Assembly: GCA_903822185.1 (NCBI GenBank)
Contig: CAIJOA010000042.1
Span: 62,001-126,000 of the forward strand
Direction of reading: 5' to 3'
Origin: an uncultured Rhodospirillales bacterium
GTDB lineage: Bacteria; Pseudomonadota; Alphaproteobacteria; ATCC43930; CGMCC-115725
Length of the DNA: 64,000 bases
The translations under genes were made by a program, and so were the position numbers. Positions 51,244 through 60,300 of the stretch are shown in pieces. The stretch's first letter is position 1; each line of letters opens with the position of its first letter. A model generated the notes under the pieces. That model saw only the letters and a program-made list of their open reading frames with translations. It was not told the DNA's origin and searched no databases.

Positions 51244-52239
51244 TTAGATCTTCGACGTGTCGAGCGTCGAGGGTGCGAACAGGGTTTCCCAAGACATCGG
51301 CGTCGCGATCAGCCCTTGCTCGTACGAATAGCGCATGAAGACATCGAGGATATGTCGATTATTCTCGGTGTTGCCGTAGGCCCAATAATCGTCACCGATG
51401 ATTTCTTTCGCCCGTTCTTGCGCCGCGACGGGCCAGGGCAGCGTCACGGCGAGATGGCCGATGATGCTCAGCTCATGCACTGCGATCTCTTTGGCTTGAA
51501 CAAAGGCCTTGAAGACGCTGGCCGGCAGCCAGGGGTATTTCTCGACCAGCGAGCGGCGGATGCCGATCAAATGCATGATCGGAAAAATTTTCGTCTTCTT
51601 GAAATAGGCTTCTTCGACCGGAACATAATCGGGGAACAGCCGGCCGATATTCGGCATCTTCTTTATGAAGGCCGACGGCACCCGCGCGGTCATCATGCCG
51701 TCGATCTCGCCCTTGATGAACATGTCGGACAAAGTGCGGTCATTCGGGATTGATTGCAGGTCGATGCCGGGCGGCAGATTGATCGGCGCGCGCTCGCCGC
51801 GGCCCGGTTCCTCGATGCCGCCGCTGCGCCACTTGATGTCGGTCGCTTTGACGCCGTGCTCGTCCTGCAGGAAACCACGGACGAAGACATTGGCCGTCTG
51901 CTGATATTCGGGAATGCCGATGACCTTGCCCTTCAAATCCTCGGGCCGGTTGATGCCGCGGTCGGTGCGGATGTAGATCGCGCTATGGCGGAAGACGCGG
52001 GAGGTGAAGGCCGGTATGCCGATATATTCGGCCCTGCCGGCGCCGGTCATCACCGTATGGCTGCTGAGTGACATCTCGGTGATGTCGAAATCGGCCGTCT
52101 TGAACGCGCGGTGAAAACATTCCTCGGGCAGCAGCGGCACCGGATTAAGGTCGCAGCCTTCGATCTGCACCTGGCCGTCGAACAAGGGGAAGGTCCGATC
52201 GTAGAGGCCGACCGACAGGCTGATGGGAAGCTTCGACAT
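51244..52239 (-). CDS. 4,5-dihydroxyphthalate decarboxylase-like protein (copy 2)
   Basis: A 331-aa protein without signal peptide (MSKLPISLSVGLYDRTFPL), of the same family as 14338-15315: FDITEMSLSSH, GKVIGIPEYQQTANVFVRGFLQDE and KIFPIMHLIGIRR. It probably acts in the cytoplasm as a decarboxylase, or as a ligand-binding protein if the family name misleads. It lies 108 bases downstream of the MarR gene and could be the last gene of the importer operon. GGAGCC precedes the ATG. Confidence 0.82.
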   Translation of the reverse strand: MSKLPISLSVGLYDRTFPLFDGQVQIEGCDLNPVPLLPEECFHRAFKTADFDITEMSLSSHTVMTGAGRAEYIGIPAFTSRVFRHSAIYIRTDRGINRPEDLKGKVIGIPEYQQTANVFVRGFLQDEHGVKATDIKWRSGGIEEPGRGERAPINLPPGIDLQSIPNDRTLSDMFIKGEIDGMMTARVPSAFIKKMPNIGRLFPDYVPVEEAYFKKTKIFPIMHLIGIRRSLVEKYPWLPASVFKAFVQAKEIAVHELSIIGHLAVTLPWPVAAQERAKEIIGDDYWAYGNTENNRHILDVFMRYSYEQGLIATPMSWETLFAPSTLDTSKI

Positions 52240-52347
52240 GGACGCGGCTCCTAGGGCTTCGTGATGTAGGCGTGGAGAAGGGCGCTTCGGCGACGGCCTG
52301 AACTCACATCATCCCGCATCTTCATCCCTCGAAGCGAAACGGCATGG

Positions 52348-52926
52348 CTATTTCTTGCGCCGTGCCGGTGCTTTGCGACGCGGCCGCAGTACGGCGGCAT
52401 TGGCGCCGGCCGGGGCACGGGCAATGAACTCGTCCAGGTTGGTGATGATCTGGCGAATGACCGTGGTGAAGACTTTAAGCTCGTCGGCCTCGATGCCCTT
52501 GGTGAAGGTGCGCGCGCCGGTTTCCAGCGACCGTATCAACTCGCGTGACGCCAAGCGCGCCTTGTTTGTCAGATAGAAGCGGAACGTGCGCATGTCGTTT
52601 TTCCCTTGCTCGCGGCGAACGAAGCCGTCGCGCTCCATCCGGTCGAGATGCTCGGCGACGGTCGATTGTTCCATGTTGGAACGCTCGACCAGTTCTTTCT
52701 GGATCAAGCCGTCTTCCTCGAGCAGCCACATGATCAGCGGAATTTGGCCGGGCCAAGCACCGAGGGCTCCCATGCGAATGCGAGCCGCCTTGCCGGTCAG
52801 TCGCGCGGCGAGGTTGATCAGGGTCGTCACCTGCGCCTCGTGAGCCAGGCGTGGAATATTCACTTTGCCTTTGCGGGCGGTGCCGGTTTCCGGCGTGGTC
52901 GAATTGTCCGAGGCGTCTGGTGTCAT
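52348..52926 (-). CDS. MarR-family transcriptional regulator
   Basis: A 192-aa regulator. The winged HTH (LLEEDGLIQKELVERSNMEQSTVAEHLDRMERDGFVRREQGKNDMRTFRFYLTNKA) spans about residues 67-123. The DxRxxxxxLT wing is present as NDMRTFRFYLT. Both ends have extra disordered tails, the C-terminal one very basic (RPRRKAPARRKK). It follows the ABC permease by 2 bases, so it is made with the importer. I infer that it binds the repeated element at 55690-55723 in front of this operon and at 62089-62110. Confidence 0.88.
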   Translation of the reverse strand: MTPDASDNSTTPETGTARKGKVNIPRLAHEAQVTTLINLAARLTGKAARIRMGALGAWPGQIPLIMWLLEEDGLIQKELVERSNMEQSTVAEHLDRMERDGFVRREQGKNDMRTFRFYLTNKARLASRELIRSLETGARTFTKGIEADELKVFTTVIRQIITNLDEFIARAPAGANAAVLRPRRKAPARRKK

Positions 52927-52928
52927 CG

Positions 52929-53699
52929 TCAGGTCCCGTTACGAAATGCCCAATGCGCCACGCGGCGTTCCAGCATGGCGCAGGCAGAATACATGACGAC
53001 GGCCATCGCGGCGATTGCCGTAATTCCGGCGAATACCAACGGGACCTGGAAGCGCGCCGACGCCGCCAGCATGAGATAACCGATGCCGTGATTGGACCCG
53101 ACCGTTTCGGCGATGACCGACCCGGTGAAGGCGAGGGTTAGGGATACTTTCAACGATGCGAAGAAATAGGGCATCGACCGCGGCACACCGACTTTCGACA
53201 GAATTTCGGTCTGGGTTGCGCCGAGCGATTTCATCAAATCGTGCATTTCCGGATCGACCGTCGCGAACCCGGTGGCGACGTTGACGATGATCGGAAAGAC
53301 CGAGATGGCGAAGGCGGTCAGGACCGCCGGAACGGCGCCGATGCCGAACCAGATGGCGAAAACCGGCACCAGCGCAACCTTGGGCACGGAATTGAACGCG
53401 ACCAGAATCGGATAAATGCCCTTATAGACCAACGCCGACGCGCCGATGGCGAGTCCTACGACCATACCGATGACGACGGCGAAGCCGAACCCGATTACCG
53501 TCGTCACCAGGGTCCAAAGCGCATTCTCATAGATCGCGTTGCGAAACTGAAACAGCGCAGTCGCGATCGAAGAGGGCGAGGGCAGGACGAATTCGGGAAT
53601 CTTAAAGAGGCGGCAGGCGCTTTCCCAAAGCACGATCAAAAAGATCGTTACGACCCATGGTGCGAGGCGTTGTTGGATGCGTTTGTGGCGGGCGCTCAC
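52929..53699 (-). CDS. ABC transporter permease (TauC/SsuC type) of the MarR operon
   Basis: A 256-aa permease with about six membrane spans and the EAA loop MHDLMKSLGATQTEILSKVGVPRSMP. GTG 53699 overlaps the ATPase stop by four bases (GTGA), so they are co-translated. With the ATPase and the binding protein it makes a complete three-gene importer of the nitrate/sulfonate/taurine family. The substrate is probably an aromatic or amide compound used by the neighbouring oxygenase genes. Confidence 0.92.
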   Translation of the reverse strand: MSARHKRIQQRLAPWVVTIFLIVLWESACRLFKIPEFVLPSPSSIATALFQFRNAIYENALWTLVTTVIGFGFAVVIGMVVGLAIGASALVYKGIYPILVAFNSVPKVALVPVFAIWFGIGAVPAVLTAFAISVFPIIVNVATGFATVDPEMHDLMKSLGATQTEILSKVGVPRSMPYFFASLKVSLTLAFTGSVIAETVGSNHGIGYLMLAASARFQVPLVFAGITAIAAMAVVMYSACAMLERRVAHWAFRNGT

Positions 53700-54550
53700 G
53701 ACGCCCGTACCTCGGTGATCTTGGCGCGAAGTTCGTGAACGATCTCGATGAAGTCGGGTTCGAAGGTCGATTCGAGCGTCCGTGGCCGTTTCAAATCGAT
53801 CTTGCGGCTAAGCACGATCTTCCCTGGCCGGTTGCTCATGACGTGAACCGTATCGGCCAGAAAAACGGCTTCGCGCAGGTCATGCGTTACCAAGACGGCG
53901 CTGAACCGCCGCTCCAGCCACAAATCCTGCATCACGATCCAGAGTTCTTCCCGCGTGAAGGCGTCGAGCGCGGCGAAGGGCTCGTCGAGCATCAGTAACT
54001 TTGGCTGGTGGATAAGCGCCCGGCAGAGATTGGCGCGTTGCTGCATGCCGCCGGACAATTGCCAGGGAAAGCGGTCGCGAAAATCGTGCAGGCCCACCGA
54101 AGCGAGCATCCGGTCGGCCAATTCTTCATATCCCGCGCGGTTCGAACGCAGGCGGGCTTTGTGCGGCTGAACGACCTCGAGCGGCAGCATGACGTTATGC
54201 TTCGTCGTGCGCCACGGCATCAGAGTCGCGTTCTGGAACGCCATGCCGACATCCTTGATCGGCTGCGTGACGCGGGCGCCATCGACGAGGACGGCCCCGG
54301 CGCTGGGCGGCAACAATCCCGTGACCAGCTTCATCAGGGTGGATTTGCCGCAACCCGATGGTCCGACCACCGCGACGAATTCGCCGCGCTGCATCGTCAT
54401 GCGCAGATGATCGACGGCCATCATGCCGTCTTCGCCTTCCCCATAAAGAAGGCTGACGTCACGCAATTCGACGAACGGCGTCTCGGCAGCAGGGATTACT
54501 CCCGCCGTCGAAAGCGATGCGCCGAATTCCGCGACGTCCGGCGGGGACAT
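53696..54550 (-). CDS. ABC transporter ATP-binding protein (TauB/SsuB type) of the MarR operon
   Basis: A 284-aa ATPase with Walker A GPSGCGKST (63-71), Q106, LSGGMQQR (165-172), DEP (189-191) and H223. Its ATG shares one base with the stop of the binding-protein gene (TGATG). It is related to the ATPase at 34785 but with its own 25-residue N-terminal extension. It powers the importer with the permease at 52929. Confidence 0.94.
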   Translation of the reverse strand: MSPPDVAEFGASLSTAGVIPAAETPFVELRDVSLLYGEGEDGMMAVDHLRMTMQRGEFVAVVGPSGCGKSTLMKLVTGLLPPSAGAVLVDGARVTQPIKDVGMAFQNATLMPWRTTKHNVMLPLEVVQPHKARLRSNRAGYEELADRMLASVGLHDFRDRFPWQLSGGMQQRANLCRALIHQPKLLMLDEPFAALDAFTREELWIVMQDLWLERRFSAVLVTHDLREAVFLADTVHVMSNRPGKIVLSRKIDLKRPRTLESTFEPDFIEIVHELRAKITEVRAS

Positions 54551-55602
54551 CAGGGTGCCGAAACCATGCGGTCTTTTGCCGGCGGCAGATAGGCGGCGGT
54601 CCAGACCTTGTCGGCCTCGGGTTTCGGGATTGAATAGGCCAGCGAAATCTGACCCAGGATTTTCTCGAGCCGCGCCGGATCGACGTTGCTGAGACCGTTC
54701 TTTTTGACGTTCGGCGTCAGTACCGAAAATTCGTTCGAGAAGTTCAACTCGTTCAGCGCCTGTTTTTCATCAAGCATCGAGTTGTGCGGTTTCAGTGAAT
54801 CGACGGCGGCCTGTTGGTTGGCGATCGCGCCTTTCATGCCCTCGGCGGCGCAGACCATGAATGCCTTCAGGGCCGCGGCATGCGCGGTCGCCCAGGAGGA
54901 TTTGACGACGGCCGTATTGCCGAAAATATCGACGCCGTAATTGGCGTAGGGCATGACGACGACATCTTCGTCTTTGACGCCGATCGCGCGCAAGCCGCTG
55001 GTGATCGTGTACATATGGCCGGCGGCCGCATCGAATTCGCCGCGCATAAGGCTGGGCTGACGCAGGTTGGGCGCGACATTGATCCAACTGACACCGGCCG
55101 GGTCGATGCCGTTGGCTGCGGCGAAGGCGGGGAACAGTTCGCGGCTGGCCTCACCGACATTGTCGCCGATCTTCTTGCCGGCAAGATCCTTGGGTGTCTT
55201 GATGCCGCTGCTTTTCAGCGCGACGATCGAGGTTGGCGCGCGGTCCACCATGATATAGGCCGCCATCAGGCCCTGTTCCGGCTGTTTGGCGTTAAAGAGC
55301 AGCAGCGAGGTGAAATCGGCGATGCCGATTTCGTAGGCACCTGTCGCAACTTTAGTCAGCGCATCGCCCGAACCCGCGCCACCATCGATGGTGACGCTCA
55401 ATCCTTCGCGTTTGTAGCAGCCATTGGTTTCCGACAACGTCCAATTGCCGAGTGCACCTTGGAATGAGAAGGGCAGTACGACCTTCAGGGACGTCGTATC
55501 CGCTGCGTGCGTTGGTGAGCTACCCAGCAGGGCAACGCCAAGCACCGCGCAAAGAGGCCAAAGGCGACGGCGCAACGATGATGAAGATGCCAGCTTTTCC
55601 AT
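54550..55602 (-). CDS. NMT1/TauA-type ABC solute-binding protein of the MarR operon
   Basis: A 350-aa periplasmic protein with a signal peptide (MEKLASSSSLRRRLWPLCAVLGVALLG) ending near THAAD. Mature features are NGCYKREGLSVTIDGGAGSGDALTKVATG and IADFTSLLLFNAK. AAGGAG lies 8 bases before ATG 55602. It is the first gene of the importer and MarR operon, read leftward from the repeated element at 55690-55723. The ligand is unknown. Confidence 0.9.
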   Translation of the reverse strand: MEKLASSSSLRRRLWPLCAVLGVALLGSSPTHAADTTSLKVVLPFSFQGALGNWTLSETNGCYKREGLSVTIDGGAGSGDALTKVATGAYEIGIADFTSLLLFNAKQPEQGLMAAYIMVDRAPTSIVALKSSGIKTPKDLAGKKIGDNVGEASRELFPAFAAANGIDPAGVSWINVAPNLRQPSLMRGEFDAAAGHMYTITSGLRAIGVKDEDVVVMPYANYGVDIFGNTAVVKSSWATAHAAALKAFMVCAAEGMKGAIANQQAAVDSLKPHNSMLDEKQALNELNFSNEFSVLTPNVKKNGLSNVDPARLEKILGQISLAYSIPKPEADKVWTAAYLPPAKDRMVSAP

Positions 55603-55683
55603 TCGAAATGCTCCTTGCCAAACGCGCGATCTGCTCAAGGCTTTTGCACTCTTTGTGCCAAACCTATCACGCGCCTATCTGCG

Positions 55684-55711
55684 TTGACAATTATATCGGC
55701 ACCGTTATATA
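55684..55711 (+). promoter_or_regulatory. Promoter of the mini-HTH/Rieske operon
   Basis: A consensus -35 TTGACA (55684-55689) stands 16 bases before TATATA (55706-55711), giving a start near 55719. The spacer and the -10 are covered by the repeated operator-like element. The target operon starts at 55784. Confidence 0.65.
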
Positions 55712-55723
55712 GGTACCGTTATT
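55690..55723. promoter_or_regulatory. Tandem operator-like repeats (candidate MarR sites)
   Basis: TTATATCGGCACCG (55691-55704) is followed directly by TTATATAGGTACCG (55705-55718) and then TTATTG, a 14-base direct repeat. The first unit with flanking bases is also a dyad: ATTATA at the left and TATA at the right of GGCACC. It lies between divergent operons, over a promoter. A near-identical element occurs at 62089-62110. Confidence 0.65.
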
Positions 55724-55783
55724 GTTCGGCTTTTAACGAAAATAGGCCGTCCTGACGGCGGTTTCTTCATTCGAAGGTGTTTC

Positions 55784-56023
55784 ATGAAATCCGCTATAGA
55801 AAATCGCGATTTCGGATTCGACCCGCGGGAATTCAATACTGATCCGATCGAGGCCGCTTATCGCGACGCGCTGGGTGACGGACTCGAACGTGTCCTTGGC
55901 GGCGGCGCCGATACGCTCGGAGATCTCGTCAACGGACTAAACGAAATTCACGTCACGGCGCCCGACGGCAGTGCCTGGACAGAAGACACACTTGCCGCCG
56001 AACTGAATCGTCTGGCTCAGTAA
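55784..56023 (+). CDS. Small recombinase-like helix-turn-helix domain protein
   Basis: A 79-aa acidic protein (Pro/Asn-rich start, then IEAAYRDALGDGLERVLGGGADTLGDLVNGLNEI, TPDG-like turn, WTEDTLAAELNRLAQ). It resembles small proteins called recombinase-like HTH domain proteins that are often found next to Rieske oxygenase genes. The resemblance to a recombinase HTH need not mean DNA binding; an accessory role to the oxygenase is possible. It is 23 bases upstream of the Rieske gene, in its operon. Confidence 0.72.
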   Translation: MKSAIENRDFGFDPREFNTDPIEAAYRDALGDGLERVLGGGADTLGDLVNGLNEIHVTAPDGSAWTEDTLAAELNRLAQ

Positions 56024-56046
56024 TCCTTCAGGAAGGACACGCCGTG

Positions 56047-57084
56047 ATGACGGGAACGCAACAACCCAAATCGATCGACGATCTGCTTGAGGTCGGTCTT
56101 CTCAATCAATGGTATCTCGTTTGCCGCGATACCGAGATCGGGAATAAGCCGGTCGCGTTGAAACGTCTCAACCGCGATCTCGTCCTGTGGCGGGACAAAA
56201 GCGGCAAGGTCAACGCACTCGAAGATTTCTGCCCGCATCGCGGCGCGCGCTTGTCGCTCGGCAATGTCTGCAACGGCGACATCGCCTGTGCTTATCACGG
56301 TTTGCAATTCAATGGTGAAGGCACCCTCACAGCGACGCCGCCCACCCCCGATAGCGCCTTCGTCGGGAAGAAGCTGGCGGTTGCTTACCCTTGCCGCGAA
56401 GCGCAGGGCGCCATCTGGGTTTTCGTTCACGACGGCACGCTGACGGGGGAGCCGCTCGAGCTGCGTTTCCCGGATGAGTTCACCAATGGTGAATGGTCGG
56501 GTTTCGTCGATATCCGCGAATTCGAAGCCAATTGGCAGCTCGTCCGCGACAATCAATTCGATCCGGTTCATGGCAGCTATCTCCATGTCGGAACCCATAT
56601 TCTCGATGGCGGGCGCAAGGACGCCGATCTGGGGTTTGAGCGTCAGGAAGGTGGCTTCGTTGTCTGGCGCAAGAATCAGCAGGGGGTCAATCTCGACCGT
56701 ACTTGGCTGACACACTATCCCGGCAGCGGCTACTGGGCGATTACCGATCTGCCCTATCCGAAAAAAGAAGGCGGTGGCTTGGGCCGGCTTTTCCGTTACC
56801 CGACGCCGATCGATCGCGACACGACCCTGGTGTGGAATTACCGCATGCAGAAGATGTCGGGTTGGAAACGCGATGCCTGGCGGTTCCTTTATCGGAATCG
56901 CGGTTCGGAACGCGGCGAACATGTGCTCGAACAGGACCGTGTCGCGCTTGCCGGGATCAGCAAAGGCGCGATCCATCGCGAAAGTCTTCTGCAATGCGAC
57001 ATCGGCGTTGCGCATATCCGGCGGCTTTATCGCCAGGAAGCGGAACAGCAACTGAATGCGCTGACTTCGGTTGCGGCTGAGTGA
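56047..57084 (+). CDS. Rieske oxygenase, vanillate demethylase-like short type
   Basis: A 345-aa oxygenase component. Rieske ligands are C62, H64, C81 and H84 (CPHRG, CAYHG). The iron site is D172-x2-H175-x4-H180 in DNQFDPVHGSYLH. The length and motif match the VanA/dicamba-demethylase branch, which removes methyl groups or hydroxylates rings with a separate reductase. ATG 56047 (or GTG 56044) follows AAGGA. No reductase gene is near; those at 13150 or 19456 could serve. It is clearly different from the two long oxygenases of the left half. Confidence 0.9.
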   Translation: MTGTQQPKSIDDLLEVGLLNQWYLVCRDTEIGNKPVALKRLNRDLVLWRDKSGKVNALEDFCPHRGARLSLGNVCNGDIACAYHGLQFNGEGTLTATPPTPDSAFVGKKLAVAYPCREAQGAIWVFVHDGTLTGEPLELRFPDEFTNGEWSGFVDIREFEANWQLVRDNQFDPVHGSYLHVGTHILDGGRKDADLGFERQEGGFVVWRKNQQGVNLDRTWLTHYPGSGYWAITDLPYPKKEGGGLGRLFRYPTPIDRDTTLVWNYRMQKMSGWKRDAWRFLYRNRGSERGEHVLEQDRVALAGISKGAIHRESLLQCDIGVAHIRRLYRQEAEQQLNALTSVAAE

Positions 57085-57263
57085 TTGGATTGGGGCGCGC
57101 CCTATTGATCCGGCGCGTCTCAAACCTTCTCGACCGAACGGGCTTTTGCCGCAGGCGATTTTGCGATACTGACTCTCGATGCTGCCTCGCCTGATGTCGG
57201 CAGCAAAGATATGATCGGGACGCGGCTGCCCACGCTCATGCCGTATTCCCGCGACGGAGACGA

Positions 57264-58625
57264 ATGTCCATGAAGCCTGTCCGCATTTCTTATCTTGCTG
57301 CACAAAACGCTTTCGCCGCGGGTACCGATACACCCAGCGATTTTCTCGAACGCTGCCTTGCAACTTTGGCCGAACGCGAGCCGACGGTCGGGGCGTTCGT
57401 GACGACCAATCTGCCGGCCGCACGGACCGCTGCGGCGCAATCGACCGAACGCTGGCGCGCCGGTAAGCCGTTGTCGGCCATCGACGGCATGCCGGTCGGC
57501 ATCAAAGACATTATGGAAACCGCCGATATGCCGACGGGGCAGGGATCGCCGCTCTTCACCGATTGGCGCACCCATCGTGATGCGGCGGCCGTCGCCGCCT
57601 TGCGCGAAGCCGGTGCGGTCATTGTCGGCAAGACCGTCACTACCGAATTCGCCGCGACGGTGCCCGGCAAGACGTCGAACCCCTGGGATGCGGCGCGAAC
57701 CCCCGGCGGCTCCAGCAGCGGCTCGGCCGCGGCGGTTGGTTGCGGCATGGTGCCCGCCGCGCTGGGCACGCAGGTGATCGGATCGATCCTGCGTCCGGCT
57801 AGCTATTGCGGTTGCTATGGATTCAAGCCGAGCCTCGGCGGTATCAATCGCGGCGGCAGCTATGACGGAATGAGCCAAAGCTGTTCCGGCGTTCTCGCAT
57901 CGACTCTCGACGAGGCTTGGATCGTGGCACGGGCCATCTCTGCACGCGTCGGCGGCGATCCCGGCCAACTTGGCTTGTCGGGCCCGATGGATATGCCTGC
58001 CGCGCAAAAGCCAAAGGCGATCGCCTTCCTCGAAACGGCGGGCTGGTCGGTGGCGATCAAAGAATCGAAATCGTACCTTCAGGCCGTACTGGCCAAGCTG
58101 AAAGCAGCCGGGATCGAGATCGTCGATCGGCACCGCGATCCGGATATCGAGGCGGTGGAAAAAGCGATCTTCGATGTGACGACCTTGTCGCGCAAGATCA
58201 ATGCCTGGGAATCGCGCTGGCCGCTCAACACTTATTCCCGCGATATGAACCGCGATGGCCTCAGCAAGGTGATGCAGGACCGTCTCGTCGAAGCCGAAGG
58301 AATGACGCTTGAGGAAAATCAGGCGAATCTGCGCGAACGTCAGGCCGTGCGGGATATCTACGCGAAACTGGCAGCGAAATACGATGCTTGCGTTACCCTG
58401 ACGGCGCCCGGACCGGCGCCGATGGGATTGGCCGCCACCGGCAATCCGATCTTTGTCGTGCCGGGTAGCCTCTTGGGCGTGCCGGCGCTGACCTTGCCGT
58501 ATCTCGAAGCCAGCAGCCTGCCGCTCGGCATGCAGCTTCTTGGTTTCCTCAATGCCGATGCGGCGTTGTTTGGCGTTGCCGCCTCGATCCGGGCTATCAT
58601 CGCCCCGGCGCGGGCCGAGGCATGA
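57264..58625 (+). CDS. Amidase-signature hydrolase
   Basis: A 453-aa amidase. The triad is K81 (GIKDIME), S150 (GGSSSG, 148-153) and S174 (QVIGSILRP), the standard Ser-cisSer-Lys spacing. It is distinct from the amidase at 36465. The ATG follows GGAGAC. A 178-base gap separates it from the Rieske gene and holds only a small TGCTGCC/GGCAGCA hairpin (57180-57205). It may release an aromatic acid from an amide before or after oxygenation. Confidence 0.89.
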   Translation: MSMKPVRISYLAAQNAFAAGTDTPSDFLERCLATLAEREPTVGAFVTTNLPAARTAAAQSTERWRAGKPLSAIDGMPVGIKDIMETADMPTGQGSPLFTDWRTHRDAAAVAALREAGAVIVGKTVTTEFAATVPGKTSNPWDAARTPGGSSSGSAAAVGCGMVPAALGTQVIGSILRPASYCGCYGFKPSLGGINRGGSYDGMSQSCSGVLASTLDEAWIVARAISARVGGDPGQLGLSGPMDMPAAQKPKAIAFLETAGWSVAIKESKSYLQAVLAKLKAAGIEIVDRHRDPDIEAVEKAIFDVTTLSRKINAWESRWPLNTYSRDMNRDGLSKVMQDRLVEAEGMTLEENQANLRERQAVRDIYAKLAAKYDACVTLTAPGPAPMGLAATGNPIFVVPGSLLGVPALTLPYLEASSLPLGMQLLGFLNADAALFGVAASIRAIIAPARAEA

Positions 58626-58653
58626 TCGGACGCGATAGAGAAGGAATGACGCA

Positions 58654-59040
58654 ATGCCGATGAACAAACCCCATCTCGAATTCCACAAGCTCGATCTCAA
58701 TGAAGGCTGGCATACGCTTAAGGGCTATCCGCCGACCATAACGGAAAAGATTCTCGCCAGCGATCTCGACGAAACCAACAAGATGGGCAGCCGCACGCGC
58801 CTGTTGAAGTTCGAGCCCGGTGCCTTCACGACCTATCCCTTCGTTCACGATCATTGGGAAGAAGTCTATCTTTATCAGGGCGATCTGACCGTCGGGAACG
58901 ACGACAAGGGCGAAGGCGGCGAAGCCTTCCAGGCCCCGACCTATGCCTGCCGTCCGCCGGGCGCTTATCACGGCCCGTTCAAGTCCGAGAAGGGCTGCGT
59001 CCTTTACGAGATTCATTATTACGACGAGAGCAAGAAATAG
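58654..59040 (+). CDS. Cupin-domain protein, ChrR-like
   Basis: A 128-aa single cupin. The metal motif is H-D-H-W-E-E (VHDHWEEVYLYQGDL, residues about 66-80), and the second motif has CRPPGAYHGPFKSEKG. It should bind a metal through the two His, the Glu and the later His. It could be a small dioxygenase or isomerase of the pathway, or a sensor. GAGAAGGAATG-type spacing is present upstream. It is 28 bases after the amidase and 24 before the FAD monooxygenase gene. Confidence 0.82.
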   Translation: MPMNKPHLEFHKLDLNEGWHTLKGYPPTITEKILASDLDETNKMGSRTRLLKFEPGAFTTYPFVHDHWEEVYLYQGDLTVGNDDKGEGGEAFQAPTYACRPPGAYHGPFKSEKGCVLYEIHYYDESKK

Positions 59041-59064
59041 TGCCGTCTGTGGCGGGAGAATGGT

Positions 59065-60300
59065 GTGGTTGCTGACGACCGTCGCGTTGTGATTTCAGGG
59101 GGCGGCCCGGTTGGGCTGCTCTGTGCATTGCTCTTGGGCCGGCGCGGCTTGCCGGTCCGTATCTTCGATGAAAATCTGTCGCCGCAGGACGATCCCCGTG
59201 CCGCGACCACCCATCCGGCGACGCTCGAAGTGCTCGCCGAGGCGGGGTTGGTCGAGGATATGGCGCGGCTCGGTCTTGTCGCGCCGATCACGCAGTTCTG
59301 GGACCGGCCCAGCGGCGCGAAGATCGCCGAATTCGATCACGTCGTTCTGAAGGACGATACGGCTTTTCCCTATGTCATCCAGTGCGAGCAGTTCAAAACA
59401 TCGCTGTTGCTGATCGAACGGCTGCGCTCGCTGCCGAATGTCGAATTGATGCTTGGCCATACCGTGACGGGTGTCACCCAGACGGCCAATGACGTGACGG
59501 TGCAGGTCAAAGGGCCCGAAGGCGAAACCAGCCATACGGGCGCTTATCTGATCGGCGCTGATGGCGGACGCAGCACGGTGCGTAAACAATGCGGCATCGA
59601 ATTCGCGGGCTTCACCTGGCCGGAACGTTTCATCGTTTTGACCACGCCATTCGATTTCGAGGCGTCGCGCGGCTATTGCCCGCGCAGCTATTTCGCCGAC
59701 CCGGAAGAATGGTGCAATTGCTTCAAGGTGTCGGCGGACGGCCCGCCGGGACTTTGGCGTACCGTCTATCCGACCAATCCGTCGTTGTCGGATGAAGAAC
59801 TGATGAGCGATGCCTCGGTGCAGGCGCGGATGCAGAAATTCTTCCCGTCGTCCGAGCCATACGAGATCATTCACCGCAACCTTTATGTGACGCATCAGCG
59901 CGTTGCTGCGACCTTCCGCAAAGGCCGCGTGGTTTTGGCCGGCGATTCCGCTCATGTGAACAATCCGATCGGCGGCATGGGATTGAATGGCGGTCTGCAG
60001 GACGCCGCGAACTTGTCGGAGAAGTTGAGCGGCATCCTTCTCGACGGCCGTTCCGACCGCGAACTCGATCTTTATAATTTGCAGCGCCGCACGGTTGCGA
60101 CCGAGTTTGTCCAGGAACAATCGATCGAAAACAAAAAGCGTCTTGAAGCGCAGGAGCCGGAAGTGCGGGCCAAGAATCTCGACGAGCTCCGGCGCATTGC
60201 GGAAGATCCGGCGCGGGCCCGGCAATTTCTCCTCCGCGCTTCTCTGATATCGGCGCAGCGGAAGGTAAATGCGATGACCCTCGACAATGTGCCGGCATGA
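59065..60300 (+). CDS. FAD-dependent aromatic monooxygenase
   Basis: A 411-aa class A flavoprotein hydroxylase (PheA/UbiH/salicylate hydroxylase type). The dinucleotide-binding motif is G-G-G-P-V-G (12-17), the DG motif is in IGADGGRSTVR, and the GD motif is in VVLAGDSAHVNNPIGGMGLN. It uses NAD(P)H and oxygen to hydroxylate a ring, often a phenol or aminobenzoate. It starts at GTG 59065 behind GGGAGAA. Its stop overlaps the start of the binding-protein-fold gene (ATGA). Confidence 0.92.
   Translation: MVADDRRVVISGGGPVGLLCALLLGRRGLPVRIFDENLSPQDDPRAATTHPATLEVLAEAGLVEDMARLGLVAPITQFWDRPSGAKIAEFDHVVLKDDTAFPYVIQCEQFKTSLLLIERLRSLPNVELMLGHTVTGVTQTANDVTVQVKGPEGETSHTGAYLIGADGGRSTVRKQCGIEFAGFTWPERFIVLTTPFDFEASRGYCPRSYFADPEEWCNCFKVSADGPPGLWRTVYPTNPSLSDEELMSDASVQARMQKFFPSSEPYEIIHRNLYVTHQRVAATFRKGRVVLAGDSAHVNNPIGGMGLNGGLQDAANLSEKLSGILLDGRSDRELDLYNLQRRTVATEFVQEQSIENKKRLEAQEPEVRAKNLDELRRIAEDPARARQFLLRASLISAQRKVNAMTLDNVPA

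Noticed and set aside
57120-58700. Long antisense frames opposite real genes (for example 57120-58700, 15378-16592 and 40386-41768 on the minus strand)
   Set aside because: They mirror well-supported genes in GC-rich DNA, are Arg/Ala-rich and lack family motifs.
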